From contig JAKFWA010000027.1 of assembly GCA_021732995.1 (NCBI GenBank), forward strand, positions 110,822 through 174,821: a stretch of DNA of 64,000 bases, read 5' to 3'. The notes beneath the pieces are model-generated. The model made no database searches. It saw only the letters and a program-made list of their open reading frames with translations, and was not told the DNA's origin. Both the position numbers and the translations under genes were made by a program. Shown piece by piece: positions 56,213-64,000 of this stretch (the first letter of the stretch is position 1; every line of letters begins with the position of its first letter). The stretch comes from Planctomycetaceae bacterium (lineage in GTDB: Bacteria > Planctomycetota > Planctomycetia > Planctomycetales > Planctomycetaceae).

Positions 56213-57264
56213 TGGAACCGACATCGGAGTTTGACATCCCGCGCCGGTCACGGTTCAGCGGTGGTTCGCCGGAAGTCGGTGTGCATGTTCTGAGCGAGCA
56301 TGTCTTTTGTCCGCGTGCGGCCTTACTTGCCAGAGAATCTGGAGACGACAGCGGCGACGAAGAGCCAACTCTTGGGCCGCGACTCGACTGGATGGGAGAT
56401 TACGACGAACACCGGTTTGCCGAAGCTCTGCATTCTGCTTACGGGGATCTGCGACTTTGGTTCACGTTGATGGCCCCGGCGATGTTGCTCGTGATTATCC
56501 TGTGGTTCAGCTTTACGCCGATTGTGGGACTGGCTGCCACGCTACCGCTGTTTTATCTCGTCACGAAATCCTGGGAGACACTGCTTCTGATTATTCAATT
56601 GGTGCGGGAGCGAGCGTTGTTTCAGGCAGCCGTCCCGGCGACGATCGATCTCAACCCGCAAGAGATTACCAAGGTCAATTGGTGGTCGCTGCGGAAAGCG
56701 GGATTCGACTGCCTGAAGCCGGACCAACTTCGCGACCCCGGTGAGCGACTGAAGGGACGACCGTGGCGAGAACTCATCAAGGGACGGCAGTTGCGAATAC
56801 CGGTGGTCCGAAAGCATCGGGGGGAGCGTGTGTGGGGGCCACAGCACATTGTGCGGATGATGGCCTACTGCCGGTTGATTGAGTCTTGTGAAGGGGGTAG
56901 CGCTCCGTTCGGCATCTTGATGTTTGCCGAGTCGTATGACTGCCTGATCATTCCCAACACAGCGGCTCATCAGGCAGATTTTCAGCGGAGTCTCGCAGCC
57001 GTTCGGGAGTTTCTACAAATCCATGCCTCGGGGGAGTCGATCCCCGCTCCGCCCCGAGACAATCGCTGCTCCGGTTGTCACCTGGGTCAGCCTCGGCGAC
57101 ACACGATGGGTTCCGAGACAATCTTGAATGGCGTCGTCGTTGAGGCAGCTCGCACAAGAGCAAACAACGGAATCATCTATCACTGCACCTGTGGAGATCG
57201 ATTCAAGGACGTTGTGCCGCCTCACGACTATGCCGTGCAACTTGAGATTGCCAAACGACGATGA
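56212..57264 (+). CDS. Cas4/RecB-like domain protein with membrane hairpin, nuclease residues lost
   Basis: 350 residues; ATG shares a base with the preceding TGA, so the two are coupled. The start VHVLSEHVFCPRAALLARE (Cys33) is typical of Cas4-type nucleases. Two membrane helices interrupt it at about 83-115. The later part follows the Cas4 plan: GRPWREL (181-188, Asp replaced by Trp), IPVVRKHRG (196-204, Glu replaced by Val, Lys kept), IVRMMAYCRLI and Cys286/Cys289. Further Cys325/Cys327 lie in a C-terminal extension. It may keep the Fe-S or Zn site but not nuclease activity. Assignment rests on motifs only. Confidence 0.62.
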   Translation: MEPTSEFDIPRRSRFSGGSPEVGVHVLSEHVFCPRAALLARESGDDSGDEEPTLGPRLDWMGDYDEHRFAEALHSAYGDLRLWFTLMAPAMLLVIILWFSFTPIVGLAATLPLFYLVTKSWETLLLIIQLVRERALFQAAVPATIDLNPQEITKVNWWSLRKAGFDCLKPDQLRDPGERLKGRPWRELIKGRQLRIPVVRKHRGERVWGPQHIVRMMAYCRLIESCEGGSAPFGILMFAESYDCLIIPNTAAHQADFQRSLAAVREFLQIHASGESIPAPPRDNRCSGCHLGQPRRHTMGSETILNGVVVEAARTRANNGIIYHCTCGDRFKDVVPPHDYAVQLEIAKRR

Positions 57265-57303
57265 CTTCCCGGCGTCGTGCGAGTTTCCACATGACGGACT
57301 TTT

Positions 57304-58314
57304 CTACTTGCCACGGCGCGGTTGCACAAACCACTGAATGACTCTGGTCAGCGCACTCTCAATTGGCGGGAGTTCCGGAGACAGTCGGAACCGTGCCGAA
57401 ACTTCAAACAGATCGTCCAGCCACGGATGCCGATCCGGGTAACGCTGTGCGGGATCAAGCGCCAATCCGCGTAGCGTCACGCGGTCGATTCCGTCGCGAA
57501 GCGACTGGGGTAGGTTTTTGCAAAGCGCGCTGCTGTGGCTGGGTGGCGACAGCGCATCGGCTGCTTTGCCGCAGAACTCGGGACGACCTGCTTTGCCGCC
57601 GAGTCCACCGTAAGGGAGTTGCTGAGTCAACAGTTCGTAGAGCAGCACGGAGACCGAGAACTGGTCAGCAAGGAATCCATCCGCGACACCGGGCCTCTGC
57701 AATTCGGGAGCGGCATAACAGCGATGATGTCCGTCACCATCAACCCGAAACGCCGTGGTCTGCATCGTCCAGGCGCTACCAAAGTCGATCAGGACCAATC
57801 GGCTGGTGTGGCTGGTGATCACCACGTTTGCCGGTTGAATGTCACCGTGCGCGACTTGCGGTCGGTGGTGGAGTTTGCAAACACCCTGAGCGAGTCCGTG
57901 GATCAATCGCACTGCCTGACTGGGGTCAACGGATGGTCGTCGTCCAGCACGCAAATGCTCGAAGTACTCCGCCAGACTGATTCCCTCGGCCCATGTCAGC
58001 GCGACATCGAAGCCGTTGTCTCTTGGTTGCCATTCGCAGACGCGGGGAAACGCGTCGTCCTTGAGTTTTCTCAGCACCCGCAGGAACTGATCGCTGGCGG
58101 AACTCTTCGTCCAACGCTGTACGAGAAAAAAGTCGCCGCCCGGCCCTTGGTACGGATCGAATGCCAGATAGCGTTCACGGAAGGGGCTGCCGATGGATTC
58201 GAGGAGGAAGTACTCGCGGCGGCGGATTCTCAAGCGGTCAAGATAGGCGCGAGCACGGCCTCGGACGTTGACCGTCCGGCTGGGGTCTGCCGTCGTCGAT
58301 TCCGAGTCCGCCAT
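57304..58314 (-). CDS. Ser/Thr protein kinase-like protein
   Basis: 336 residues, no membrane helix. Kinase fold with HGDIQPANV (Asp158 and Asn163 kept, Lys replaced by Gln160), DFGSAW (177-182), AAPE (201-204) and DQFSVSVLLYEL. The subdomain II Lys is not evident: the strand reads FFLVQRW. It might be active with an unusual lysine or be a weak kinase. Convergent with the Cas4-like gene. Confidence 0.78.
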   Translation of the reverse strand: MADSESTTADPSRTVNVRGRARAYLDRLRIRRREYFLLESIGSPFRERYLAFDPYQGPGGDFFLVQRWTKSSASDQFLRVLRKLKDDAFPRVCEWQPRDNGFDVALTWAEGISLAEYFEHLRAGRRPSVDPSQAVRLIHGLAQGVCKLHHRPQVAHGDIQPANVVITSHTSRLVLIDFGSAWTMQTTAFRVDGDGHHRCYAAPELQRPGVADGFLADQFSVSVLLYELLTQQLPYGGLGGKAGRPEFCGKAADALSPPSHSSALCKNLPQSLRDGIDRVTLRGLALDPAQRYPDRHPWLDDLFEVSARFRLSPELPPIESALTRVIQWFVQPRRGK

Positions 58315-58538
58315 GAGACACCATTGATCGCCGTGAGTCGCTCTCGCTCGTTACCGCCGTGGTCCGCAAAGTGTTAGAGGTTCTGTCAGCGGACACGCCT
58401 ATCTCACACTTCCTCGCCGAATCGTTGCTAAGTCGTGCCTCAGCCAGCGACTCATTGGAATTCAGGCTGGCAGTCTGCGAGGTCAGCCTGCCAGCCACCG
58501 TGAATGCCATTCGGGCAACCGTTGCCAGAGTGCCGTGG

Positions 58539-59954
58539 CTACGGAGCAAGCATTCCCTTCTTGACCATCAAATCACCGAACTTGATCAGCAGATTCTGCG
58601 CTGCGACCGCCTGTTCCAAGTTGACAGGATCTTTGAGGCCACCTGGCGGTCGGTCACCGACATTGGCGATGAAGCCGAGTTTTCGACGGTCGAAGTCCTT
58701 GGGATTGAGGGCACCCTGCGATTTGAGATACGACAGGGGCACGGGGCCTTCCAGACCATCTTCACGGAACTTACGTCCCTTGCTGATGAAGCCAGAAAGC
58801 AGTCCTCGAATCTCCGGCATGGCCCGTTCCATTTCTCGCTCAAGTTGCGCTTCTGCAATGGCGCGTTCAACGCGAGTGGCTTCTTCCTTGAGTCCGTTGA
58901 TGGTGGCCTGCTGCTGGGCGAGTTTGACCTTGGTCTCCTGAGCGATCTGCTCTTTCTCTTTTTCGGCGAGCGTATCGGCCTGAGACTTTCGATCACGGGC
59001 AGCGGATTCCTTGCGTCGAGTCTCCGCTTCAATCGCTTCGCGTTCGACCTTGGTCAGACGCTCCGTTTGCGACTTTTCAGCACTCGCTCGTGCTTCAGCA
59101 ATTGCTGTGTCCAAACGCTCGGTTCGTTCTTTCTGAAGCGTCTCGCTTCGTTCGCGAAGCATGGCTTCCAATGTGGATGATCCTGGTGCGGTGGAAGCCG
59201 TTTCGCGAAGGACAGCGGCGAGCAACAATTGCTGCTGGTCAAACTCTGCCACCGATTTCGACAATTGCTGACTCAGGTCGGTCAGCATCTGAGCATGGTC
59301 CTTGCTGATTGTGATCAGCGACTTGTCGTCGCGTGCGGACTGCTCAATCGGAGTTGCGAGAGCTTGCAGAGACAGCTCCCATTCGAGAACTTTTTGCGCG
59401 GTGGGTCGCTCTTGTTCCAAGAGACCAACAACGAGCGCCAAGTGGGATGGGCTTGCCGCGATTCTCCGACCGGGGTCGCCCTTCAGCAAGGAACCTTCTT
59501 TTGCCTGCCACTCGGTTTGCATGGTCTTCAGCTTCTGAAGCTGTTCACGGGCTGCTGCCACTTGCGCGGCAAGTACGGCAACTTTCGCACGCTCCACGGC
59601 TCGAACCGACTCCACCTCACTCGCTTTCTCGTCCAGACGTTGGAACTTTCCATCGTAGCTTCCGAGGGCTTGTTCCAGATCCTTCAGACGTTGCACCTGC
59701 GCTTGAGACTCCTCACGGAGTTTGGTGAGTTCAGCGACCAAGGCGGGATTACCGGCCTGCACCACATCGGAGAGTGCCTTGACTGTCGTCTTCGTGGTTT
59801 TCACGTCTTCCCGCAGCGCCGTGTTTTTCAAATCGTTCCAATACAAGACCACCGACGCACCAATGATCAAAAACGCGTAGACAACGATGGTGGTCCGCCA
59901 ATTGGGAGTGCCAAAGCGGCTACGAAATGTTGGCGTGGTCGATCCGGTGCTCAT
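58539..59954 (-). CDS. Membrane-anchored coiled-coil protein
   Basis: 471 residues. One membrane helix at about 22-42 (TTIVVYAFLIIGASVVLYW), then a long coiled coil to about 385 rich in Glu, Lys, Ala and Gln (EAETRRKESAARDRKSQ, KEKEQIAQETKVKLAQQ). A small C-terminal domain follows (PEIRGLLSGFISKGRKF; GALNPKDFDRRKLGFIANVG). No enzyme motif. Same orientation as the kinase gene, after a 224-base gap. Confidence 0.7.
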   Translation of the reverse strand: MSTGSTTPTFRSRFGTPNWRTTIVVYAFLIIGASVVLYWNDLKNTALREDVKTTKTTVKALSDVVQAGNPALVAELTKLREESQAQVQRLKDLEQALGSYDGKFQRLDEKASEVESVRAVERAKVAVLAAQVAAAREQLQKLKTMQTEWQAKEGSLLKGDPGRRIAASPSHLALVVGLLEQERPTAQKVLEWELSLQALATPIEQSARDDKSLITISKDHAQMLTDLSQQLSKSVAEFDQQQLLLAAVLRETASTAPGSSTLEAMLRERSETLQKERTERLDTAIAEARASAEKSQTERLTKVEREAIEAETRRKESAARDRKSQADTLAEKEKEQIAQETKVKLAQQQATINGLKEEATRVERAIAEAQLEREMERAMPEIRGLLSGFISKGRKFREDGLEGPVPLSYLKSQGALNPKDFDRRKLGFIANVGDRPPGGLKDPVNLEQAVAAQNLLIKFGDLMVKKGMLAP

Positions 59955-59996
59955 GAAGCACGACTCCTGTCAGGCACGAAGACAACAGACTTCCAG

Positions 59997-61502
59997 TTAC
60001 CGAAACTGCCGTCCGATACTGTGGCTCACCAGTGCAACTCCCAAGAGCGCGACCGGAGTTAGCCACGACAGGGGCATGTACCAACGGGCGATGAACCACT
60101 CCATAACCAACAAGTGGCAGCCCAAGGTGACGGTCAAGAAATGCGCCGACAGCGCGGCTGTCGGATTTCGGCGAGCCGTCCCATCGTCGAATGCTGCCTG
60201 CCACAGCGTTCCGATGGCAGTGACGGTCGCGACTATCGCCATCATCATCCCTTCGTTTGCACGCATGGCATGGAGCAGCAAGCCGAGTGCGACCAGAGTC
60301 ACTGCAAGTGTGGCCGCTGTGAACAAGGGAGCACGACGGCGAGCGGCTTTCACGGAATGCTCGCGTGCAGCGTCAGCAGCAACCGAGTTTCTTCGATCCG
60401 ACTCCGCAGCGACTTCACGCGGTCCCCAGCCGGTCAGTACATAGGGACCAATGATGACTCCGGGTTCCCAGCCGATGATCGGTTCGTCGCGAATGATTGG
60501 TTCGCTACGAATCTGCACGTCGGCCCAATTCTCGACCTTGGTATCCTGCTCAATGATCCGTTCGCGGAAGATGTCGCCATCGATCACTTGCACGAAGTCG
60601 TAGAGCCACTCCGGCACGACTTTGATCAGTTGCACGACAGCCGGTGGCATGATGACCTGGCTGTTGCGAATCGAGGTCCGCACGGCGTTCATCACTTCGT
60701 GTTGGTGTCGAGCGAAGCGATGCTGGTGCTCGCCTTGCCCGCGAGTCACTTCAATCTGCCGACTTCCGACGACTCGACTTCCGGTGGCAGCATCTCGTTC
60801 GGCGGCCCGATTGAAGTATGTCTCTGAGTGAACACGTTCCGACGCTCCGTTGTTTTCCTGGATCACGACGTGCTTGAAAAAGTGGTAGCTGCAACAGTGA
60901 TTCGGCAGCCACTCCACCAAGCCGAACAGTTGCCGGTCCACCAGCTTTGCCAGCAATTCAAAGAACTGCTTGGTGAACTCAGCGACTTCTTGCGTCAGAG
61001 CCGCGTCCAGCTTTTCGTGAATCGTTGGGATCGGTGCCGAGACCAGCTTGGCGTCCAATACGTTTCTGGTCGGCAACCAATCATGAGCCGCCTCGGTGAG
61101 CAGCTCTTGCAACTTGGCAGCTAACACGGCGTCGCGAGCGTTGACGTTGGTTTCACCGCGAGCCTGTCGAAACTCCAGATTCGCCAAGCACGCATGACGG
61201 ACCAATTCTTCGACTTCGCGCCGAAACCCGTCCAACTGGTTCAAGCTGCGGACATAGGCTTCGACAACGGATTGCCGCTCTGTCTCATCCGGCCTGATTG
61301 CAAACCACGCCAGCCTCGGCCAAATGGACTCGCCAATAAGGTCTTCCAACGGCCGCTTCTGAGGTCGCTCACTCAACCGCTTGATTCGGTTTGTCGGACG
61401 TTCGGCGGGCCGGTCCCAAGTCTGCGGGAATCTGCGCCCGCCGTACTCAACCTGCAACGCGGGAACGTCTTCGTCTACTTGCACTTCCATAAGGCTGACC
61501 AT
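59997..61502 (-). CDS. Large protein with C-terminal four-helix membrane domain
   Basis: 501 residues from ATG at 61502, which has GGGAGG upstream; a start at 61520 is less likely. Soluble helical part to about 395 with EYGGRRFPQTWDRP, NHCCSYHFFKHVV and EPIIGWEPGVIIGPYVLTGWG. Four membrane helices follow near 400-495. No family recognised. Probably in one transcript with the coiled-coil gene (42-base gap). Confidence 0.68.
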   Translation of the reverse strand: MVSLMEVQVDEDVPALQVEYGGRRFPQTWDRPAERPTNRIKRLSERPQKRPLEDLIGESIWPRLAWFAIRPDETERQSVVEAYVRSLNQLDGFRREVEELVRHACLANLEFRQARGETNVNARDAVLAAKLQELLTEAAHDWLPTRNVLDAKLVSAPIPTIHEKLDAALTQEVAEFTKQFFELLAKLVDRQLFGLVEWLPNHCCSYHFFKHVVIQENNGASERVHSETYFNRAAERDAATGSRVVGSRQIEVTRGQGEHQHRFARHQHEVMNAVRTSIRNSQVIMPPAVVQLIKVVPEWLYDFVQVIDGDIFRERIIEQDTKVENWADVQIRSEPIIRDEPIIGWEPGVIIGPYVLTGWGPREVAAESDRRNSVAADAAREHSVKAARRRAPLFTAATLAVTLVALGLLLHAMRANEGMMMAIVATVTAIGTLWQAAFDDGTARRNPTAALSAHFLTVTLGCHLLVMEWFIARWYMPLSWLTPVALLGVALVSHSIGRQFR

Positions 61503-61695
61503 TGTCGATCCTCCCAGCACAGATTCGGGGACATCACGATAGGCCCTTCAATTGTACCGTCCGAACAATTGCATGTACCAGATATGATGCGAGTTTCGTC
61601 GGCAGACTGATCAACTTGTCCGATGCTTGCGCTGCTCTCGCGACCTGCCGAAGCATCAACGCAGCATTCGGGCGGAGCGTCCAGCGGAGCCATTT

Positions 61696-61966
61696 CGGAG
61701 TGCATGCCGCCCCAGCGGCATCACTCCGGTGTGAGCGACAGCGAACACAGCGGTCGTTCAGACCGCCAGCCGCACCGGTCCCCAGACCGGTCGGCCCGGC
61801 CCGTGCAGGGCCAGCAGCCGTTCAGGCTGCGCGATGCTGACACGCATCACGAAACCCATCGCCTCCACCCGGAGCACTCGGCGATGAGGGGTGGGGGCGA
61901 AATGTCTCACGCGGCGCAAGCCGCAGGGAATTTCGCAGGAGCATTTCCTGAGTGCGAACGCACTCG
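61696..61966 (-). other. Array of at least eight consecutive hairpins
   Basis: Stem-loops at 61696-61728 (inner stem ATGCCGC/GCGGCAT, outer CGGAGTG/CACTCCG), 61751-61765, 61774-61791, 61798-61812, 61815-61829, 61912-61925, 61937-61951 and 61951-61966. All stems perfect or nearly so; loops 4-5 nt. On the minus strand the loops are TGGG twice, TGAAC twice, TGCAC, TTGC, AATGC and GTTC. It precedes the gene starting at 61502. No other gene lies in 61503-62066. Confidence 0.7.
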
Positions 61967-62066
61967 GGAATGCGCGGGGCGCAAAACCGTGCCGGTCTAT
62001 CAGAAACCTGGGCAACGTCTGCGACGGTTCACCTGCACGGTCAACCAGACGTTACCCGGTTGTGTG

Positions 62067-62441
62067 TCAGTCCTCGTTCGGAAGCATGATTGTCACGACG
62101 GGTTCGGGATCATCTCCTGGTCCGCAGATTGCTTTGAGATCAACTCGCTTGGCCATGTCGTCTTTGTCGCGGACTTCGACACAGAAAGTGACGACGGAGC
62201 CACCATCATCGGCTCGGATGGCGAAGCGCATCACCATCAGCACGTCCCAGAGACGGCCTTTTTCATCCTGGCAGTAGTAATTCGAGAGCGGAACCTCAAC
62301 GCACTCGCTCCACGCGGCGGATGTCATCGCCACCGGGTAGCGAAAGCCTGCTTCTTTCGCCATTTCGGAAACGTCAATCAGAACACCGTCTGCGATGGCG
62401 TCTGCTCGACTGTAGGCAAAAATGATTGGATACTCGTTCAT
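62067..62441 (-). CDS. DUF6573-like small protein of mobile elements
   Basis: 124 residues with AGGAGA before the ATG. Pattern IFAYSRADAIADGVLIDVSE, EAGFRYPVAMTSAAW and LWDVLMVMRFAIR matches a small family found on plasmids and conjugative elements; function unknown. Hairpins lie on both sides. Confidence 0.78.
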   Translation of the reverse strand: MNEYPIIFAYSRADAIADGVLIDVSEMAKEAGFRYPVAMTSAAWSECVEVPLSNYYCQDEKGRLWDVLMVMRFAIRADDGGSVVTFCVEVRDKDDMAKRVDLKAICGPGDDPEPVVTIMLPNED

Positions 62442-62830
62442 GGGTCTCCTGGGAGTTGCATCAGACCTGATTCACCAGGTCGGTTGGAATTGCCACCTTC
62501 ACGAGATTGTTTTCCTCGCTGGGTGGGCCTTTTACTCCCGGCGGGAGGCCCACCCAGTGACGGAAACAGAAACCCTTGTCATGCGGACGAACTGACGAAG
62601 GGAGCGAAAGCGATCAGCAAGCGGCATGACACGCTTTCGTGGCGGGACGCTTGCCGCGTAGCGAGCGCAGGCAGGGCGTTCGCATGATCGTCGTGGGGGA
62701 GTTCGGCGAGCGTCTTCCGCGAAGCGGAAAAAGGGAGCCGAACGCGGTAGGCGGGGTGGGGCAAAGACACGCAATTCCCGCGAAGCGGGATTGCGGCGGT
62801 GGGACGCTGTCACACGCGAGCGACGGTCGA
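62442..62830. other. Hairpin-rich spacer with two GCGAAGC mini-hairpins
   Basis: Contains GACCTG-ATTCAC-CAGGTC (about 62464-62481), a 10-bp stem GGGTGGGCCT/AGGCCCACCC (about 62520-62555), TTCCGC-GAA-GCGGAA (62715-62729) and TCCCGC-GAA-GCGGGA (62776-62790 with an outer extension to 62794). The last two both hold GCGAAGC, a heptamer known to form very stable single-stranded DNA hairpins. No gene supported. Confidence 0.6.
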
Positions 62831-63733
62831 TTAGAGCCGGATGTTGTTCTCAATGCGCAAGCGAACTTCATCCAACGCTTGCATCAACGCTTGCTCAATC
62901 TCGCGATAACAGCCCTTTGTTTTCGATGAGGCGATCAAGGTCCAGCCATTGTCCGCGAAGAATGTTTGCTTGCAGCCCACCGTGGTCAATTGCGACCTCG
63001 GCGGCTTGCGAGCCACCACCCGTGCCGCTTGAGTGTTGGTTAGAGTTCCTCGCGTGGCCTGCTCCGCCAAGTCACGTCGTTGTTGGTCATCCGACAGTTT
63101 TGACAGTTCATAGGCCGTGCGGGCGGGAACTTGTCCGGCATCAACTTGTTGCTGAAGGTCGGTGGGCAACTTGAGAAGTGCCAGCGCTCGGCTCACTTTG
63201 GATGCCGCAATGTGCAGCGACTCGGCAACCTGTTTGCCGGTCCAACCATTGAACTGCATCAGAGACTCGAATGCCTTGGCTTCCTCCACGGGCTTCAAAT
63301 CTTCCCGCAGCAGATTCTCAATCAACTGAATTTCGAGGATCTCTGGTTTGGTCAATGGTTGGTCGTGAAAGACGCAATCAATCGTGGGAAGTCCCGCCAA
63401 TCGGATTGCACGCCAGCGACGCTCGCCGGAAATGATGACCCATTTATGAGCTGCATCGGACCAGCGGACATGAATCGGATGGAGTTGGCCCTTGTTGCGG
63501 ATGTTCTCAGCCAGGGACGACAATGCCTCCGAATCAAAATCGGATCGGGGCTGTTCTGGATCGGGGATGGCTTGGTCAACATCGAGTCGTCCGATTCCCT
63601 TCAGTGGACGGCGGCCGATGTCTTGTGGTGCCGGAACCGGACTGAGCCGCATCCTCATCGGCTGATCGCGGACACCCATCGACTCTTCAACGTGAGGCGT
63701 CAGTCGTTCCAAGGTGCTGCGTGTCGTACTCAT
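62831..63733 (-). CDS. parB: ParB/RepB/Spo0J family partition protein
   Basis: 300 residues from ATG at 63733, 2 bases after the stop of the upstream gene. ParB N-terminal domain with DPEQPRSDFD, GQLHPIHVRW, ISGERRWRAIRLAG and QLIENLLREDLKP; helix-turn-helix GWTGKQVAESLHIAASKVS; then TNTQAARVVA. Binds parS sites and uses CTP in known relatives. No parS site was identified. Presence argues for a plasmid-like or self-maintained element. Confidence 0.9.
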   Translation of the reverse strand: MSTTRSTLERLTPHVEESMGVRDQPMRMRLSPVPAPQDIGRRPLKGIGRLDVDQAIPDPEQPRSDFDSEALSSLAENIRNKGQLHPIHVRWSDAAHKWVIISGERRWRAIRLAGLPTIDCVFHDQPLTKPEILEIQLIENLLREDLKPVEEAKAFESLMQFNGWTGKQVAESLHIAASKVSRALALLKLPTDLQQQVDAGQVPARTAYELSKLSDDQQRRDLAEQATRGTLTNTQAARVVARKPPRSQLTTVGCKQTFFADNGWTLIASSKTKGCYREIEQALMQALDEVRLRIENNIRL

Positions 63734-63735
63734 CC

Positions 63736-64000
63736 TCAAGCCATCGCCGCCAGTGTTGTCCCGGTTGCTCTCTGGAGAATCTCATGACTCAGTTGCGCCG
63801 TCAAACGGGCTGCCAACGACCGGGGACTGTATTGCGATACCGGCTGCCGACAGGCGAGCGACACTTTGAATGCGACGGCTTCCGGGATCACAGTGTCCAA
63901 CACTCCCGCACCAAAGAGTTGCCGGAGCTTGCTCTGGTATTGTTGATGAATGACCAGCCGACTATCGCAGCGCGTCACCAAGTGACCGAGCAGTTGAAGG
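63736..64000 (-). CDS. parA: ParA family ATPase, C-terminal part (cut by window end)
   Basis: The last 87 residues are visible; the gene continues beyond 64000. LGHLVTRCDSRLVIHQQYQ, VLDTVIPEAVAFKVSLACRQ and PVSQYSPRSLAARL are the usual late segments of ParA/Soj ATPases. Stop lies 2 bases before parB, so the pair is coupled. Walker motifs are outside the window. Confidence 0.78.
   Translation of the reverse strand, partial: LQLLGHLVTRCDSRLVIHQQYQSKLRQLFGAGVLDTVIPEAVAFKVSLACRQPVSQYSPRSLAARLTAQLSHEILQRATGTTLAAMA

Noticed and set aside
61696..61966. Hairpin array read as a CRISPR array
   Set aside because: No constant direct repeat or uniform spacer; stems differ in sequence and no cas1/cas2 genes are present. 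The nearby Cas4-like protein lacks catalytic residues.

Overview
The window looks like part of a Planctomycetota chromosome or large replicon. Supporting this are moderate-to-high GC, planctomycete-style metal pumps with heavy-metal-binding N-termini, REP-like palindromes of the kind I associate with this phylum, and small cassette genes typical of planctomycete integrative elements. The taxon is inferred from protein style only.

Left part (1 to about 44.6 kb): a heavy-metal (mainly copper-type) resistance island. It holds three HME-RND pumps with their adaptors: 1521-8238, 14620-22905 with a CopA-type ATPase inside, and 33231-41153. Around them lie a Cys-tailed ECF sigma factor of CorE type, an HMA/MauE-like membrane protein, several small secreted or lipid-anchored proteins, a four-helix-bundle copper storage protein and a P2A-type Ca2+-ATPase. 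There is also a second sigma/anti-sigma pair. A family of YHS-like metal-binding domains with signature GSMGxP...CCxGC recurs in five proteins and occurs three times in tandem in one adaptor. The region is visibly reshuffled: a decayed duplicate of the end of one pump gene, a broken third copy of a secreted helical protein, a frameshifted SLOG-domain gene, a degenerate IS5-family element between cusA-like and cusC-like genes, and a roughly 70-bp non-coding repeat present three times.

Boundary (42.9-44.7 kb): a diverged tyrosine integrase lies beside a 42-nt fragment that matches the 3' half of a tRNA-Pro followed by an intrinsic terminator. This looks like one attachment end of an integrated element lying to the left, so much of the metal island may be mobile. 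A serine recombinase on the other side reads convergently into the same tRNA fragment.

Right part (44.6-64 kb): a second mobile element. It has recombinase, MT-A70 methyltransferase and several tiny genes separated by perfect hairpins. A tightly coupled operon follows, in which a VirD4/TraG-like ATPase is bracketed by two copies of a winged-helix gene pair. Next is a signalling cluster (HTH-pseudokinase, Cas4-like membrane protein without nuclease residues, unusual kinase, coiled-coil membrane protein, four-TM protein), then a dense hairpin array, and finally parB and the end of parA. The kinase/Cas4-like cluster and the hairpin arrays are the parts I could not match to a described system.
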